64,000 nt of DNA from Bacillus bingmayongensis (lineage in GTDB: Bacteria; Bacillota; Bacilli; Bacillales; Bacillaceae_G). The stretch is from contig NZ_JH921520.1 in assembly GCF_000299035.1 (NCBI RefSeq), positions 248,150 to 312,149 on the forward strand. The letters are read 5' to 3'. Both the position numbers and the translations under genes were made by a program. The notes beneath the pieces are model-generated. The model did not search any database, was not told where the DNA came from, and saw only the letters and a program-made list of their open reading frames with translations. Below are positions 54,757 to 63,956 of the stretch, one piece after another (position 1 is the first letter of the stretch; every line of letters starts with the position of its first letter).

Positions 54757-55464
54757 TTAATAAAAGAAAGAAGACGTATTGATAATGATATGAAGTAGCA
54801 TAGCTGGAATGATAGATTTTGTTTGTTTATATAATAATGAGGCAAATAGTCCCGTCACAAATGCACTCACCATAATGCCAACTGAATACGTATGAGCGAT
54901 GCTAAATAATAGACTGGATAAAAGTGCAGCCGGCCAAAATGTAAATTTCTCTTCAAAGAAACGCAAAAGGAGTCCTCTGCATACAAGTTCTTCATAAAGA
55001 GGTGCAAAGATACCGACTGCGAGAACTAATAGGAATTTATAGTTCTCTAAAGTAGCAAAATCTAACGCATCTAGTTGCTCTTGTAAGGATTCAGGGAATA
55101 ATTTATCTAATATATAGAAATCGATAAAAACCCCAATCGCATAATAAATTAGTACATAGATGTACATGCGAAAAGTTTTTAAACATTGAAAATCAATAGC
55201 TGGTAAAATCAATTGTCTAAGTGGCTTATACTTCAGTATGTATAGTACGAAAAAGAGTAAAGCCACGAATTCATAGCTAATATTTTTTATTGACTCAAGT
55301 AAAGCTGTATTTGTATTTGGGTTAGCTTGTTCATACAGCCAAATTGGAAGTATGGTCAAAGCGGAATTAATGAGTGGGAAACAGAAAAAGAGAACTAACA
55401 AAATCCCAAGAAACAGAAGCCATGATGTTTTAATCCGATGATCTAACTGTGTATGTATTTGCAA
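54757..55464 (-). CDS. CPBP (CAAX/Abi) intramembrane metalloprotease, copy 1
   Basis: This 235-residue polytopic protein (about six to seven helices) has the three CPBP motifs: EE158-159 with R163 (YEELVCRG), H191 (SIAHTYS) and H225 (LLHIIINT). Gram-positive members are linked to bacteriocin self-immunity or anti-sigma factor cleavage; the substrate here is unknown. The minus-strand ATG lies behind AAAGGGAGT. It is the downstream member of a tandem pair 40 bases apart, presumably one operon. Confidence 0.85.
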   Translation of the reverse strand: MQIHTQLDHRIKTSWLLFLGILLVLFFCFPLINSALTILPIWLYEQANPNTNTALLESIKNISYEFVALLFFVLYILKYKPLRQLILPAIDFQCLKTFRMYIYVLIYYAIGVFIDFYILDKLFPESLQEQLDALDFATLENYKFLLVLAVGIFAPLYEELVCRGLLLRFFEEKFTFWPAALLSSLLFSIAHTYSVGIMVSAFVTGLFASLLYKQTKSIIPAMLLHIIINTSSFFY

Positions 55465-55504
55465 AGTTATACTCCCTTTTTATTTTATAGGTTAAAGTTT
55501 CACG

Positions 55505-56218
55505 TTATAAAAACGCAAGTGTATTATTCATAATATGAAATAGCATGGCTGGAAGAATGGAGTTTGTTCTTTTGCATAAAATCGCCATCAATAGTCCCAT
55601 AAGGAAAGTTACAACCATGACTCCAAGTGAGTATGTATGAGCAATTCCAAAGATCAAGCTTGTTCCAATTGCTGCGATCCAAAACGGAAAGCGCTCTGAA
55701 AAGAAACGAAGGATGATGCCGCGGAAAATGATTTCTTCAAAGATAGGAGTAAATATCGCAAATCCAACAATTAATAACATTCGATACTGTTTTAAAAGAT
55801 CTAAATTTAAAGCAGATGATTGCTGCTCGGTCGCGTCTGGAAACAGATGCGTAATGATAAGAGAATTTAAGATGATATTTAAAGCAAAGAATAGAAGTAA
55901 GTATACGTAGGTACTCGCTTTTTTGAGTGCTTGAAAGTTGAAAGCGGATAATAATAGTCTTTTCACCGGTTCATATTTATAGATGAATAATAATAAAACG
56001 AGTAGTTGTAATAAAGTACTTGCAGCATTTCCAAGTGATTCATATAGAGCGATTGTCTTTTTATTCGTAATGCCTTCACTATAAATCGTAAGCGGGAGTA
56101 ATATAAATAAGCCGCTTAGTAGTCCTGTTCCAAAAAAGGCAAATAAAGCAGAACCAATAAATTGTAACCAGGACATAGGTTGTTTCTGATCATATGTAAG
56201 TTGTGTAGTCGATTGCAT
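55505..56218 (-). CDS. CPBP (CAAX/Abi) intramembrane metalloprotease, copy 2
   Basis: This 237-residue paralogue of the neighbouring gene has the same layout: hydrophobic N-terminal half, EE161-162 with R166 (FEEIIFRG), H194 (GIAHTYS) and H228 (LFHIMNNT). All putative zinc and catalytic residues are kept, so both copies should be active. AAGGAAGGA lies upstream of the ATG. Upstream of it in the same orientation is a relic of a third copy (56434-56472). The pair looks like a local expansion by duplication. Confidence 0.85.
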   Translation of the reverse strand: MQSTTQLTYDQKQPMSWLQFIGSALFAFFGTGLLSGLFILLPLTIYSEGITNKKTIALYESLGNAASTLLQLLVLLLFIYKYEPVKRLLLSAFNFQALKKASTYVYLLLFFALNIILNSLIITHLFPDATEQQSSALNLDLLKQYRMLLIVGFAIFTPIFEEIIFRGIILRFFSERFPFWIAAIGTSLIFGIAHTYSLGVMVVTFLMGLLMAILCKRTNSILPAMLFHIMNNTLAFL

Positions 56219-56401
56219 ATATCGAGTCCTTCCTTTTTATTTGTATATAGAATTATACATATTTAGTTGATGAATGTCATTTTTAAATATTACATAAATA
56301 GAAGGTTTAAGTTGGGGATTAGTAAGAGAGATATGAATTTTGATGGAAATGAATGATTAGGAAGCGAATGAATAAGTGCAGGAAGTGTTTGAAAATAATA
56401 A

Positions 56402-56436
56402 AAGAAGTATCGCTATGTAGCGATGCCTCTTTTTGT
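56402..56436. terminator. orphan hairpin next to a CPBP relic
   Basis: GTATCGCTA and TAGCGATGC pair around a two-base loop, flanked by A- and T-tracts. No intact gene ends here. In the minus direction it follows the CPBP relic, as a terminator would. Confidence 0.55.
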
Positions 56437-56472
56437 AATATGAAATAAAATCGCTGGGGGAACGAAGTTTTA
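56434..56472 (-). pseudogene. relic of a third CPBP protease gene (C-terminal motif)
   Basis: On the minus strand, allowing one deleted base, the sequence reads TSF-PPAILFHITK. This parallels NSILPAMLFHIMNN of copy 2 and SIIPAMLLHIIIN of copy 1. Nothing else of the gene is recognisable, so it is a short decayed remnant. The remaining 56219-56548 interval holds only this and the hairpin. Confidence 0.5.
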
Positions 56473-56548
56473 TAGTTACCCTAGTTCCATTCACTTACAC
56501 GTGTTATAGGTGTTGTATCAATTGACAATCCGGGACGTAAAAAAAATG

Positions 56549-57133
56549 CTACTGTTTAACAAATTCGCCCTGTTTTTTTCCTTTATCTGAAAAAATATGA
56601 GTATGGGACGCGGGTTGTTGTTTTTGTAATTCACGATCAACCATTCGATCCAATCGCTTAATTGCTTGCAATGCTTTTTCATAAGAAATCGTCCGGTAGT
56701 GATGTGCTCCCCCTGGTTCTTCATCTGCTTCGTCTGCCCACTTAATAATATTTTGTAGAGTCGTTCTTTCAAGTGTTTGTTCTAGTAAAAAGGAATCCGT
56801 GTGCAAGAGAATTGCGACAGAAATTTCCTTTGCTTGATTCGGGTGTTCTCCTAATCGGATTAGTAATTTATGAGCTCTTTCCGCTCCTTTAATGGCATGG
56901 ATATCATTTTTTTTATACAATTCATAGTCCCATTCTCCATTACGATACCATGTGTGATGTCCTATATCATGAAGAAAACCAGCCTTTGTTGCCGCATCGA
57001 CTGAGGCGTGATGCTTTTTTGCTAGATGAAACGCATGGTAAGCGACAGCGATCGCGTGGACCATTCCAGAACGGTTTACATATTTTTGTGTAATGTGATG
57101 CTTAAAAATTTGTTCAAGCGTGATACGGCGCAT
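56549..57133 (-). CDS. HD-domain metal-dependent phosphohydrolase
   Basis: This 194-residue helical protein has the HD signature: a first histidine in SGMVHAIAVAYHAF, the HD pair in GFLHDIGHHTW, a later ILLHTDSF histidine, and a final aspartate in IIKWADEADE. The family hydrolyses nucleotides or phosphomonoesters; the substrate is not predictable. The start is set at the ATG at 57133 (MRRITLEQIF), with AAAGGAG ten bases upstream. The frame extends 19 codons further without a site. It stands alone. Confidence 0.8.
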   Translation of the reverse strand: MRRITLEQIFKHHITQKYVNRSGMVHAIAVAYHAFHLAKKHHASVDAATKAGFLHDIGHHTWYRNGEWDYELYKKNDIHAIKGAERAHKLLIRLGEHPNQAKEISVAILLHTDSFLLEQTLERTTLQNIIKWADEADEEPGGAHHYRTISYEKALQAIKRLDRMVDRELQKQQPASHTHIFSDKGKKQGEFVKQ

Positions 57134-57305
57134 AAAACATTCACTCCTTTTATTTATTGATGTGTATGATGGAAACAAACAGATAGACATAAATATATTT
57201 TGAATATTTTACTCCATCATGCCTGTGTTAGTAAAGTAGAAATGTTTAGGAAAGAGGAAGTAACAGTTTCTAAGAATGGAAGAATAGAGAGGATTATCGC
57301 TAACA

Positions 57306-57340
57306 TAAAAGCCACCTTAGCTCAGGCTAAGGTGACTTTC
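57306..57340 (-). terminator. sspI terminator
   Basis: The arms gccaccttagc and gctaaggtgac form a stem; in the minus direction it is followed by TTTT. Confidence 0.75.
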
Positions 57341-57347
57341 TCATTCT

Positions 57348-57557
57348 TTATTTTTTTAACCCTTGTTCAAGAGTCTCTAACATCTCATGTTTTCCATTTT
57401 CGTCAGCATTTTGCCAAATCACTTCGAATAAAACACCAAGCCCTGGAAGCATTTTTTCTTCACCGCTTTGAATTGCTTCTACAATTGTCTCTTGTAATTC
57501 GCCTTGTGTATTTCCAGCAACGTTTGCTAATACAGCGCCGCGTAAATTAAAATTCAT
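57348..57557 (-). CDS. sspI: SspI, small acid-soluble spore protein I
   Basis: This 69-residue minor SASP matches Ssp[17 protein letters not shown], then [30 protein letters not shown] and a charged C-terminus. Such proteins are made in the forespore under sigma-G and packed in the spore core. The ATG at 57557 follows GAGGTG; an ATG three codons earlier is too close to the site. It is divergent from ysgA, the same neighbourhood as in B. subtilis. Confidence 0.93.
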   Translation of the reverse strand: MNFNLRGAVLANVAGNTQGELQETIVEAIQSGEEKMLPGLGVLFEVIWQNADENGKHEMLETLEQGLKK

Positions 57558-57672
57558 TCTTTTCACCTCTTCTTCTGAATTGAAACTGACGTTAGTTTTT
57601 GTTCTTTTTTATGTAAATATGTATAAAAAATAGGCTATAATGAGAAGACAAGAAGAGAGGGAAATACATATT

Positions 57673-58437
57673 ATGAAAAACATTGATTCAGTACAAAATC
57701 CGCGGGTTAAGCAGTGGAAAAAGCTGCAGACGAAAAAAGAGCGCGATAAAAAAAGTTTATTCTTTGTAGAAGGATTCCACTTAGTTGAGGAAGCTTTAAA
57801 GGCTGGAGTTGTAACAGAACTTATTGTCTCAGATCAGACAGATCTTCCAAAAGATTGGACGGTTACTGATGTTGAAGTGTATATTGTGCCTGAAGCAATT
57901 GTAAAGGTACTTCGCGAGACAGAAACGACGCAAGGAGTGTTTGCTGTTTGTGAGAAGCATGAGAAAGAAATTGCTCTTACAGATGGGAAATTTCTATTAT
58001 TAGATGGCTTGCAAGACCCAGGTAATTTAGGGACAATTATTCGTACAGCAGATGCAGCCGGTATTCATGCTGTTGTGCTTGGAGAAGGATGCGTGGATGC
58101 TTATAATAGTAAAGTGCTCCGCTCTACACAAGGTTCTATCTTCCATTTACCGATTGTAAAAGGAAACTTAGAAGAATGGGTAGATAAGTTAAAAGAAAAG
58201 AACGTTCCTGTATACGGAACAGCTCTTGAAAACGGAGTTCCGTATGGAGAAGTAACGCCGACAGGAAGTTTTGCATTAATTGTAGGAAACGAAGGAAATG
58301 GTGTACGCCAAGAAATTCTTGCAAAATGTGATCAAAACTTGTATATTCCGATTTACGGCGGGGCAGAATCATTAAATGTTGCGGTTGCTGCTGGGATTTT
58401 AACGTATTATTTACAAAGCCCGGTTGCGAATCGGTAA
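57673..58437 (+). CDS. ysgA: YsgA, SpoU/TrmH-type RNA 2'-O-methyltransferase
   Basis: This 254-residue SPOUT methyltransferase has an N-terminal substrate-binding domain (about 1-95, SVQNPRVKQWKKL) and a knotted catalytic domain with the three SpoU motifs LDGLQDPGNLGTIIRTADAAG, IVGNEGNGV and PIYGGAESLNVAVAAGI. It methylates rRNA or tRNA ribose; the exact site is not assigned. The ATG at 57673 is chosen on family homology, with AGAGAGGG upstream. It precedes pheST. Confidence 0.9.
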   Translation: MKNIDSVQNPRVKQWKKLQTKKERDKKSLFFVEGFHLVEEALKAGVVTELIVSDQTDLPKDWTVTDVEVYIVPEAIVKVLRETETTQGVFAVCEKHEKEIALTDGKFLLLDGLQDPGNLGTIIRTADAAGIHAVVLGEGCVDAYNSKVLRSTQGSIFHLPIVKGNLEEWVDKLKEKNVPVYGTALENGVPYGEVTPTGSFALIVGNEGNGVRQEILAKCDQNLYIPIYGGAESLNVAVAAGILTYYLQSPVANR

Positions 58438-58497
58438 AAAACTTCTTATAATAAATTGAAGTACATGTTCATGATGAACATATAATAAAAGTAAAAT

Positions 58498-58751
58498 AAT
58501 GAAAAACGTTGATAGAGAAGAGTAGCTTGCAAAATCGCCATATAGGGAGAGAATGCCGTAGACTGAAAGCATTCTTATGGTAGACGGAAGTGAATTCACC
58601 TCTGGAGTTGACGCCAGGACCATTATATGTAAAGGCGTTCCGGCCTAAGCTGGCCGTTATAACTAATTGAGTGGACAGACTTGTTCTGTCAATTTAGGGT
58701 GGTACCGCGAATTTACCTCGTCCCTTTTTAGGGAGCGAGGTTTTTTTATTT
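58498..58751 (+). promoter_or_regulatory. T-box leader of pheST
   Basis: A tRNA-Phe-sensing T-box: a phenylalanine specifier TTC lies at 58595-58597 (in GAATTCACC). The T-box sequence AGGGTGGTACCGCG is at 58696-58709. The terminator is formed by cctcgtccct and agggagcgagg plus seven T residues (58716-58747). Confidence 0.92.
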
Positions 58752-58772
58752 TTAAAATTAGGAGGGTTTCAA

Positions 58773-59807
58773 ATGGAAGCACGTTTAAAAGAGCTAAAGC
58801 AAAAAGCGTTAGAGCTGATTGAAGAAGCGAAAGAGCTAAAGGGCTTAAACGATGTACGCGTAGCGTATTTAGGAAAAAAAGGCCCAATTACTGAAGTATT
58901 ACGCGGCATGGGGAAATTATCTCCAGAAGAGCGTCCACGTATGGGAGCGTTAGTAAATGAAGTGCGTGAAGCAATTCAAACGCGTTTAGAAGACAAAATT
59001 AACAATATCGAAAAAGCAGTAATCGAAGCGAAATTAGCATCTGAAACAATTGATGTTACATTACCAGGTCGTCCTGTCGAAACAGGGTGTCACCATCCAT
59101 TAACAGCGGTTGTGGAACAAATTGAAGATGTATTTATCGGTATGGGATATGAAGTTGCAGAAGGAACAGAAGTAGAGAAAGACTACTACAACTTCGAAGC
59201 ATTAAACCTACCGAAAGATCACCCAGCGCGTGATATGCAAGATACTTTCTACATTACAGAAGAAACATTACTACGTACACATACATCTTCTGTGCAGGCA
59301 AGAACAATGGAAAATAATAAAGAAAAAGGCCCAATTAAAATTATTTGCCCTGGTAAAGTGTATCGCCGTGATGATGACGATGCGACGCATTCACACCAGT
59401 TCATGCAAATTGAAGGTCTTGTAATCGACAAAAACATTCGCATGAGTGATTTAAAAGGTACACTGCAAGTATTCGTGAAAAAGATGTTCGGTGAAGATCG
59501 TGAAATCCGTCTTCGTCCAAGTTTCTTCCCGTTCACAGAGCCATCTGTAGAGATGGATATTTCTTGTATGATGTGTCACGGCAAAGGTTGCGGCACTTGT
59601 AAAGGAACAGGCTGGATTGAAATTTTAGGTGCAGGTATGGTTCATCCAAACGTACTTGAAATGGCTGGTTACGATTCAAAAGAATATCAAGGTTTCGCAT
59701 TTGGTATGGGTGCAGAGCGTATTGCAATGTTGAAATACGGCGTTGATGACATTCGTCATTTCTACACAAATGATGTACGTTTCTTACAACAATTCAAACG
59801 AGCGTAA
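58773..59807 (+). CDS. pheS: PheS, phenylalanyl-tRNA synthetase alpha subunit
   Basis: This 344-residue catalytic subunit of the heterotetramer has an N-terminal coiled coil (about 1-85) and a class II core with motif 2 ([24 protein letters not shown]) and motif 3 ([17 protein letters not shown]). [17 protein letters not shown] cysteine-rich insert is present, as in Bacillus PheS. TTAGGAGGG precedes the ATG. It is controlled by the T-box leader and co-transcribed with pheT 18 bases downstream. Confidence 0.96.
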   Translation: MEARLKELKQKALELIEEAKELKGLNDVRVAYLGKKGPITEVLRGMGKLSPEERPRMGALVNEVREAIQTRLEDKINNIEKAVIEAKLASETIDVTLPGRPVETGCHHPLTAVVEQIEDVFIGMGYEVAEGTEVEKDYYNFEALNLPKDHPARDMQDTFYITEETLLRTHTSSVQARTMENNKEKGPIKIICPGKVYRRDDDDATHSHQFMQIEGLVIDKNIRMSDLKGTLQVFVKKMFGEDREIRLRPSFFPFTEPSVEMDISCMMCHGKGCGTCKGTGWIEILGAGMVHPNVLEMAGYDSKEYQGFAFGMGAERIAMLKYGVDDIRHFYTNDVRFLQQFKRA

Positions 59808-59825
59808 GGGAAGGAGAGGATAAAT

Positions 59826-62246
59826 ATGTTCGTATCATATCGTTGGTTACAAGAGTATGTAGATATTAAAGATATAACAGCACAAGAACTAGCAGATAAA
59901 ATCACAAAAAGTGGTATTGAAGTAGAAGGCGTTGAAGTATTAAATAAAGGTGTAAAAGGTGTTGTAGTTGGTCACGTATTAGAGTGTGAAAAACACCCAG
60001 AAGCTGATAAATTAAGCAAATGTTTAATCGACATCGGTGAAGAAGAACCAGTACAAATCATTTGCGGTGCTCCTAACATTGCAAAAGGTTTAAAAGTACC
60101 AGTTGCAAAAGTTGGCGCTGTACTTCCTGGTAACTTCAAAATTAAAAAAGCAAAACTACGCGGTGAAGCTTCTCACGGTATGGTTTGTGCACTGCAAGAG
60201 CTTGGCATTGAAGGGAAACTAGTTGCGAAAGAATATGCAGATGGTATCTTCATCTTCCCAAGTGATGCAGAAGTTGGTGCGGATGCACTTGAAATTTTAA
60301 ACTTAAACGATGAAGTACTTGAACTTGGTTTAACACCAAACCGTGCAGATTGCTTAAACATGTTAGGTGTTGCATACGAAGTGGCTGCTATTTACGGCCG
60401 TGAAGTGAAACTTCCAGCTGTAGACTTACAAGAAACAGCAGAAAAAACGTCTGACTATATTTCTGTAAGTGTAGAAGCAACAGAGCAAAATCCATTATAT
60501 ATTGCAAAAATGGTGAAGAACGTAAAGGTTGGTCCATCACCAATGTGGATGCAAACTCGTCTTATGGCAGCTGGCATTCGTCCAATTAGCAACGTAGTTG
60601 ATATTACAAACTATATTTTAATTGAATACGGTCAACCATTACATGCATTTGATTATGATAAATTAGGTTCAAAAGAAATCGTTGTTCGTCTTGCAAAAGA
60701 AGGCGAAAAAATTCAAACATTAGATGATCAAGAACGTACATTACAAGCACATCACCTTGCAATTACAAACGGTACAAAAGCATTAGCTGTTGCAGGTGTA
60801 ATGGGCGGGGCAGAATCTGAAGTTGATAACGATACAGTAAACGTTCTAATTGAATCTGCATACTTTGCAGGTCAAACAGTGCGCCGCGCATCAAAAGACT
60901 TAGGTCTTCGCAGTGAATCAAGTGCACGTTTTGAAAAAGGAATCGACCCAACACGTACATTTGAAGCAATTCAACACGCAGCAGCTTTAATGGCGAAATA
61001 TGCTGGTGGAGAAGCACTTGAAGGCGTGGTAGAAGTTGATAACTTACAAGTACAAGAGCGTACAGTATCCGTTACAGCTGAAAAAGTAAACCGTGTATTA
61101 GGTACAGAAATCACTGCTAGTGAAATGGGTACAATCTTCACAAACTTGAAGTTCCCATTCACAGAAGTAGAAGGAACATTCCATGTAAACGTACCAGCAC
61201 GTCGTCCTGATATTACAATCGCAGAAGACTTAGTTGAAGAAGTAGGTCGTCTATACGGATACGATCATATTCCGGTTACATTACCAACTGGTACAATGAC
61301 GCGTGGTAAATTAACAGCGGCACAAACAAAACGCCGTAAAGTACGTCGATTCTTAGAAGGCGCTGGTTTATATGAAGCAATTACGTATTCATTAACAAGT
61401 GCTGATAAAGCGAAACAATATATGGTTGAGCCAAACGAAAAAGCTCCTGTAAATCTTGCGCTTCCAATGAGTGAAGAGCGCAGCCAACTTCGTTTAAGCC
61501 TAGTACCACAATTGTTAGAAGCAGTTTCATATAACAACGCTCGTAAAAACGATAGTGTTGCATTATATGAAGTAGGTTCTATCTTCCTACCAACAGAAGA
61601 AGGTGCACTTCCGAAAGAAGAACAACATCTTGCAGGTGTTATGACAGGTCTTGCTCTTCACCATGCATGGCAAGGTGAGAAAAAAGTTGTTGATTTCTTC
61701 GTTGCAAAAGGTGTGTTAGAAGGATTATTCGACGTACTTGGTGTCGCAAGCAGCATCACATATGCTCCTGCAAAACGTGAAGGCATGCATCCAGGACGTA
61801 CAGCTGACATTTTACTAGACGGAGAAGTAATTGGTTTCATCGGTCAATTACACCCTGAAGCGCAAAAACAATTAGATGTGAAAGATACATTCGTATTCGA
61901 ATTGTCTCTAGTAAAAGTATTTGCTGCTCGTGCAGAAGAGACTTACTACTCAGCAATTCCACGTTTCCCATCTATGACACGTGATATGGCAGTTGTGGTA
62001 GCGAAAGAAGTAAAAGCTGGCGAAATGAAGCAAGTAATTGCGGAAGCAGGCGGAGAACTGTTAAAAGAAGTAACACTATTCGACTTATACGAAGGTGAAA
62101 AAATGGAAGAAGGCAAGAAATCACTTGCATTCTCTATGAACTACTTCGATCCAGAACGTACATTAACAGACGAAGAAGTAACAGAAGCACATAACCGTGT
62201 ATTAACAGCGGTTGAAGAGAAGTTTGGTGCGGAGTTACGTAAGTAA
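59826..62246 (+). CDS. pheT: PheT, phenylalanyl-tRNA synthetase beta subunit
   Basis: This 806-residue subunit has an EMAP-like tRNA-binding domain (about 40-150) and the B3/B4 editing domain. B5 DNA-binding-like domains, a catalytic-like core (about 470-680) and a C-terminal ferredoxin-fold anticodon-binding domain (from about 712, [18 protein letters not shown]) follow. Together with PheS it charges tRNA-Phe and removes misacylated Tyr. AAGGAGAGG lies upstream. Immediately after the stop its intrinsic terminator is interrupted by an insertion-sequence end. Confidence 0.96.
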   Translation: MFVSYRWLQEYVDIKDITAQELADKITKSGIEVEGVEVLNKGVKGVVVGHVLECEKHPEADKLSKCLIDIGEEEPVQIICGAPNIAKGLKVPVAKVGAVLPGNFKIKKAKLRGEASHGMVCALQELGIEGKLVAKEYADGIFIFPSDAEVGADALEILNLNDEVLELGLTPNRADCLNMLGVAYEVAAIYGREVKLPAVDLQETAEKTSDYISVSVEATEQNPLYIAKMVKNVKVGPSPMWMQTRLMAAGIRPISNVVDITNYILIEYGQPLHAFDYDKLGSKEIVVRLAKEGEKIQTLDDQERTLQAHHLAITNGTKALAVAGVMGGAESEVDNDTVNVLIESAYFAGQTVRRASKDLGLRSESSARFEKGIDPTRTFEAIQHAAALMAKYAGGEALEGVVEVDNLQVQERTVSVTAEKVNRVLGTEITASEMGTIFTNLKFPFTEVEGTFHVNVPARRPDITIAEDLVEEVGRLYGYDHIPVTLPTGTMTRGKLTAAQTKRRKVRRFLEGAGLYEAITYSLTSADKAKQYMVEPNEKAPVNLALPMSEERSQLRLSLVPQLLEAVSYNNARKNDSVALYEVGSIFLPTEEGALPKEEQHLAGVMTGLALHHAWQGEKKVVDFFVAKGVLEGLFDVLGVASSITYAPAKREGMHPGRTADILLDGEVIGFIGQLHPEAQKQLDVKDTFVFELSLVKVFAARAEETYYSAIPRFPSMTRDMAVVVAKEVKAGEMKQVIAEAGGELLKEVTLFDLYEGEKMEEGKKSLAFSMNYFDPERTLTDEEVTEAHNRVLTAVEEKFGAELRK

Positions 62247-62264
62247 AAAAGCAGCCTTGTGGCT
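62245..62264 (+). terminator. interrupted pheST terminator (5' half)
   Basis: AAAAAAGCAGCC TTGT GGCT is the left arm, loop and first four bases of the right arm of an intrinsic terminator. The expected GCTTTTTT is replaced by CATAGCCATCAAG, an IS-type end. The remaining four-base stem has no T-tract. Confidence 0.7.
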
Positions 62265-62301
62265 CATAGCCATCAAGTTAAGGTTATGTGTAATTTTTAC
62301 C

Positions 62302-62350
62302 AAAAACAGCTACCCTTTCATGGAGTATCGATGAAAGGGTAGCTGTTTTT
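62302..62350 (+). promoter_or_regulatory. hairpin covering the transposase ribosome-binding site
   Basis: Two perfectly complementary 20-base arms (62302-62321 and 62331-62350) enclose a nine-base loop and end one base before the transposase ATG at 62351. The only purine-rich ribosome-binding site, AAAGGG (62334-62339), is inside the right arm. Transcripts entering from pheST would hide it. Confidence 0.7.
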
Positions 62351-62808
62351 ATGTCTTCAATAAATTTTACGGAAGAATTACAATTATTAAGTCAGGAATT
62401 AAAGAATACATTTTCACTTTCATTTTTAGAATCACTTGCACATGAGACAGGAATGATTCAACATAAAAGAAAATGTAAAGCACAGGATATCGTTTTTTTA
62501 TGTGTCTTTTTAAGTAAAACAGTTGGAACAGAATCTTTAGCGAGTCTATGTGCCAAATTGAATAAGGTAACTGGTGTTTCTTTATTTTCTGAGGGGTTGA
62601 ATCAACGTTTTACTTCTCATACTATTCGATTTTTCAAGCAAATTTTCGCGAGGTTATTTCATCAAAATATTTGTTCAACTCCATCGATAGGAGGGAATTT
62701 CAAACGAATTCGAATCCTAGGCTCTACTATGTTTCAACTTCCCCATCACTGATAATTCAAGTGTTAACAGGAAAAAAGAAGGTAAACCTAAAAGATACAG
62801 AAAATAAG
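62351..62808 (+). pseudogene. truncated IS231-type transposase
   Basis: The first 133 codons (62351-62752) match the N-terminal part of IS231/IS4 transposases of about 478 residues: ELQLLSQELKNTFSLSFLESLA, ETGMIQHKRKCKAQDIVFLCVFLS, and RIRILGSTMFQLP up to the region of the first catalytic aspartate, which here is serine (GST where ILDAT is usual). The frame then stops. A nearby frame reads NRKKEGKPKRYRK, similar to the transposase C-terminus. The gene thus has a large internal deletion and cannot be active. Confidence 0.75.
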
Positions 62809-62920
62809 AAACCCTCAAATCAAGAGAGTAGCTGAGTAGTTACATTTTTTCATTTGAATATCCCTACTTTTTGTTTTCCATGTTATGATAGATATGTTAA
62901 TGAATTGAAGGGGTGGTTTT

Positions 62921-63937
62921 ATGAAGTTTGGAAAAATGGGATTAGTGGTTGCGGCAAGTTTAAGTCTTTTCGCTTTATCTGCGTGTGGAAAATCTGCAAA
63001 AGAAACAGTTGTTTCTTCAACAGAAAGCATTTTAAATGCAAAGCAAATGGAATCAAGCGGTTCAATTTCTTTTAAATTCGATTCTAATGCGAAAGATATG
63101 AAAAGAGAAGATAAAGCGGCAATGGATATGTTAAAAAACATATCAATTACAGTTGATTCAAAAACAGATAAAGATGCAAAAAAAGACGAAGTAACAATTG
63201 GTGCAAATATTAAAACAGATGCAATGAAAATGGATATATCGATTCCAATGTTTATGGATGAAGGGAAAGAGGCTTTATATGTAAAAGCGAATAATGTAAA
63301 ATCACTATTACAATTAGCTGGCGTTCCTGGTGATAGTTTTTCTACTCTAGAAGGAAAAGTTATCAAAATGGATATGAAAGATTTAGGAGAAGTAGATACA
63401 AAAGAATCTGCGAAAATCCAAGAGAAAGTACAAAAATCGTTATTAGATGCAATCAAAGCGTTTCCTGAAGACAAATTTACAAAAGAAAAAGATGTATACA
63501 CTGTGAAATTAACAGGTAAAGATTTAAAAACAGTGATTGAAAAGGTATTTGATGAAATTTCTACAATGAAAAACTTCACTGGAACAAAACAAGAAATTGC
63601 AGACTTTAAGAAAGAATTGAAAGATGCAAATCTTGATAAATCTTCTATTTCTTTAATTTATACAATGGATGGAAAAACAATAAAAAAACAGGATGCAGCA
63701 ATTCATGTCGAAGCAAAAAATCCTGAAAACGAAAAAGAAACAATTAAATTTGATATGAATATTAATTCTGATATCAAATCTATCGATAAACCAATCAAAT
63801 TCACATTCGATACTTCTGAAAAGAACATTGTTCCAATGGATGAGTTACAAAAAATGATTGGTGAATTTATGAATCAATCCATGAGGGGCGGGAACGTAAC
63901 TCCTGTTCAACCAGCTCCAACAGAACCTGCAGCATAA
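62921..63937 (+). CDS. predicted lipoprotein, function unknown
   Basis: This 338-residue secreted protein has a type II signal peptide (MKFGKMGLVVAASLSLFALSAC, lipobox LSAC with cysteine at 22). The mature part is lysine/aspartate-rich with alternating beta-strands (SGSISFKFDSN, EALYVKANNVKSLLQLAGV, VYTVKLTGKDLKTVIEKVF), resembling LppX/LolA-like beta-sheet lipoproteins of Bacillus (possibly the DUF6612 group). A proline/threonine-rich tail ends TPVQPAPTEPAA. GAAGGGGTGG precedes the ATG. No partner genes are adjacent. Confidence 0.75.
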   Translation: MKFGKMGLVVAASLSLFALSACGKSAKETVVSSTESILNAKQMESSGSISFKFDSNAKDMKREDKAAMDMLKNISITVDSKTDKDAKKDEVTIGANIKTDAMKMDISIPMFMDEGKEALYVKANNVKSLLQLAGVPGDSFSTLEGKVIKMDMKDLGEVDTKESAKIQEKVQKSLLDAIKAFPEDKFTKEKDVYTVKLTGKDLKTVIEKVFDEISTMKNFTGTKQEIADFKKELKDANLDKSSISLIYTMDGKTIKKQDAAIHVEAKNPENEKETIKFDMNINSDIKSIDKPIKFTFDTSEKNIVPMDELQKMIGEFMNQSMRGGNVTPVQPAPTEPAA

Positions 63938-63956
63938 AAAAAGACCCCTTAAGGGG
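63936..63956 (+). terminator. interrupted lipoprotein-gene terminator
   Basis: AAAAAAAGACCCCTTAAGGGG is the left arm and most of the right arm of an intrinsic terminator. The expected TCTTTTTTT is replaced at 63957 by CATAGCCAC. The arms centre on 63950/63951. Confidence 0.7.

Larger units (their letters stand above)
62265..62808 (+). mobile_element. IS231-like (IS4 family) element remnant
   Basis: The left end CATAGCCATCAAGTTAAG (62265-62282) resembles IS231 terminal repeats, whose inner part as I recall ends ATCAACTTAAG. It is followed by a leader hairpin and a truncated transposase gene. About 540 bases remain of an expected 1.6-1.7 kb. No right terminal repeat is visible before the lipoprotein gene, so the end coordinate is only the last transposase-like codon. 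Confidence 0.7.
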
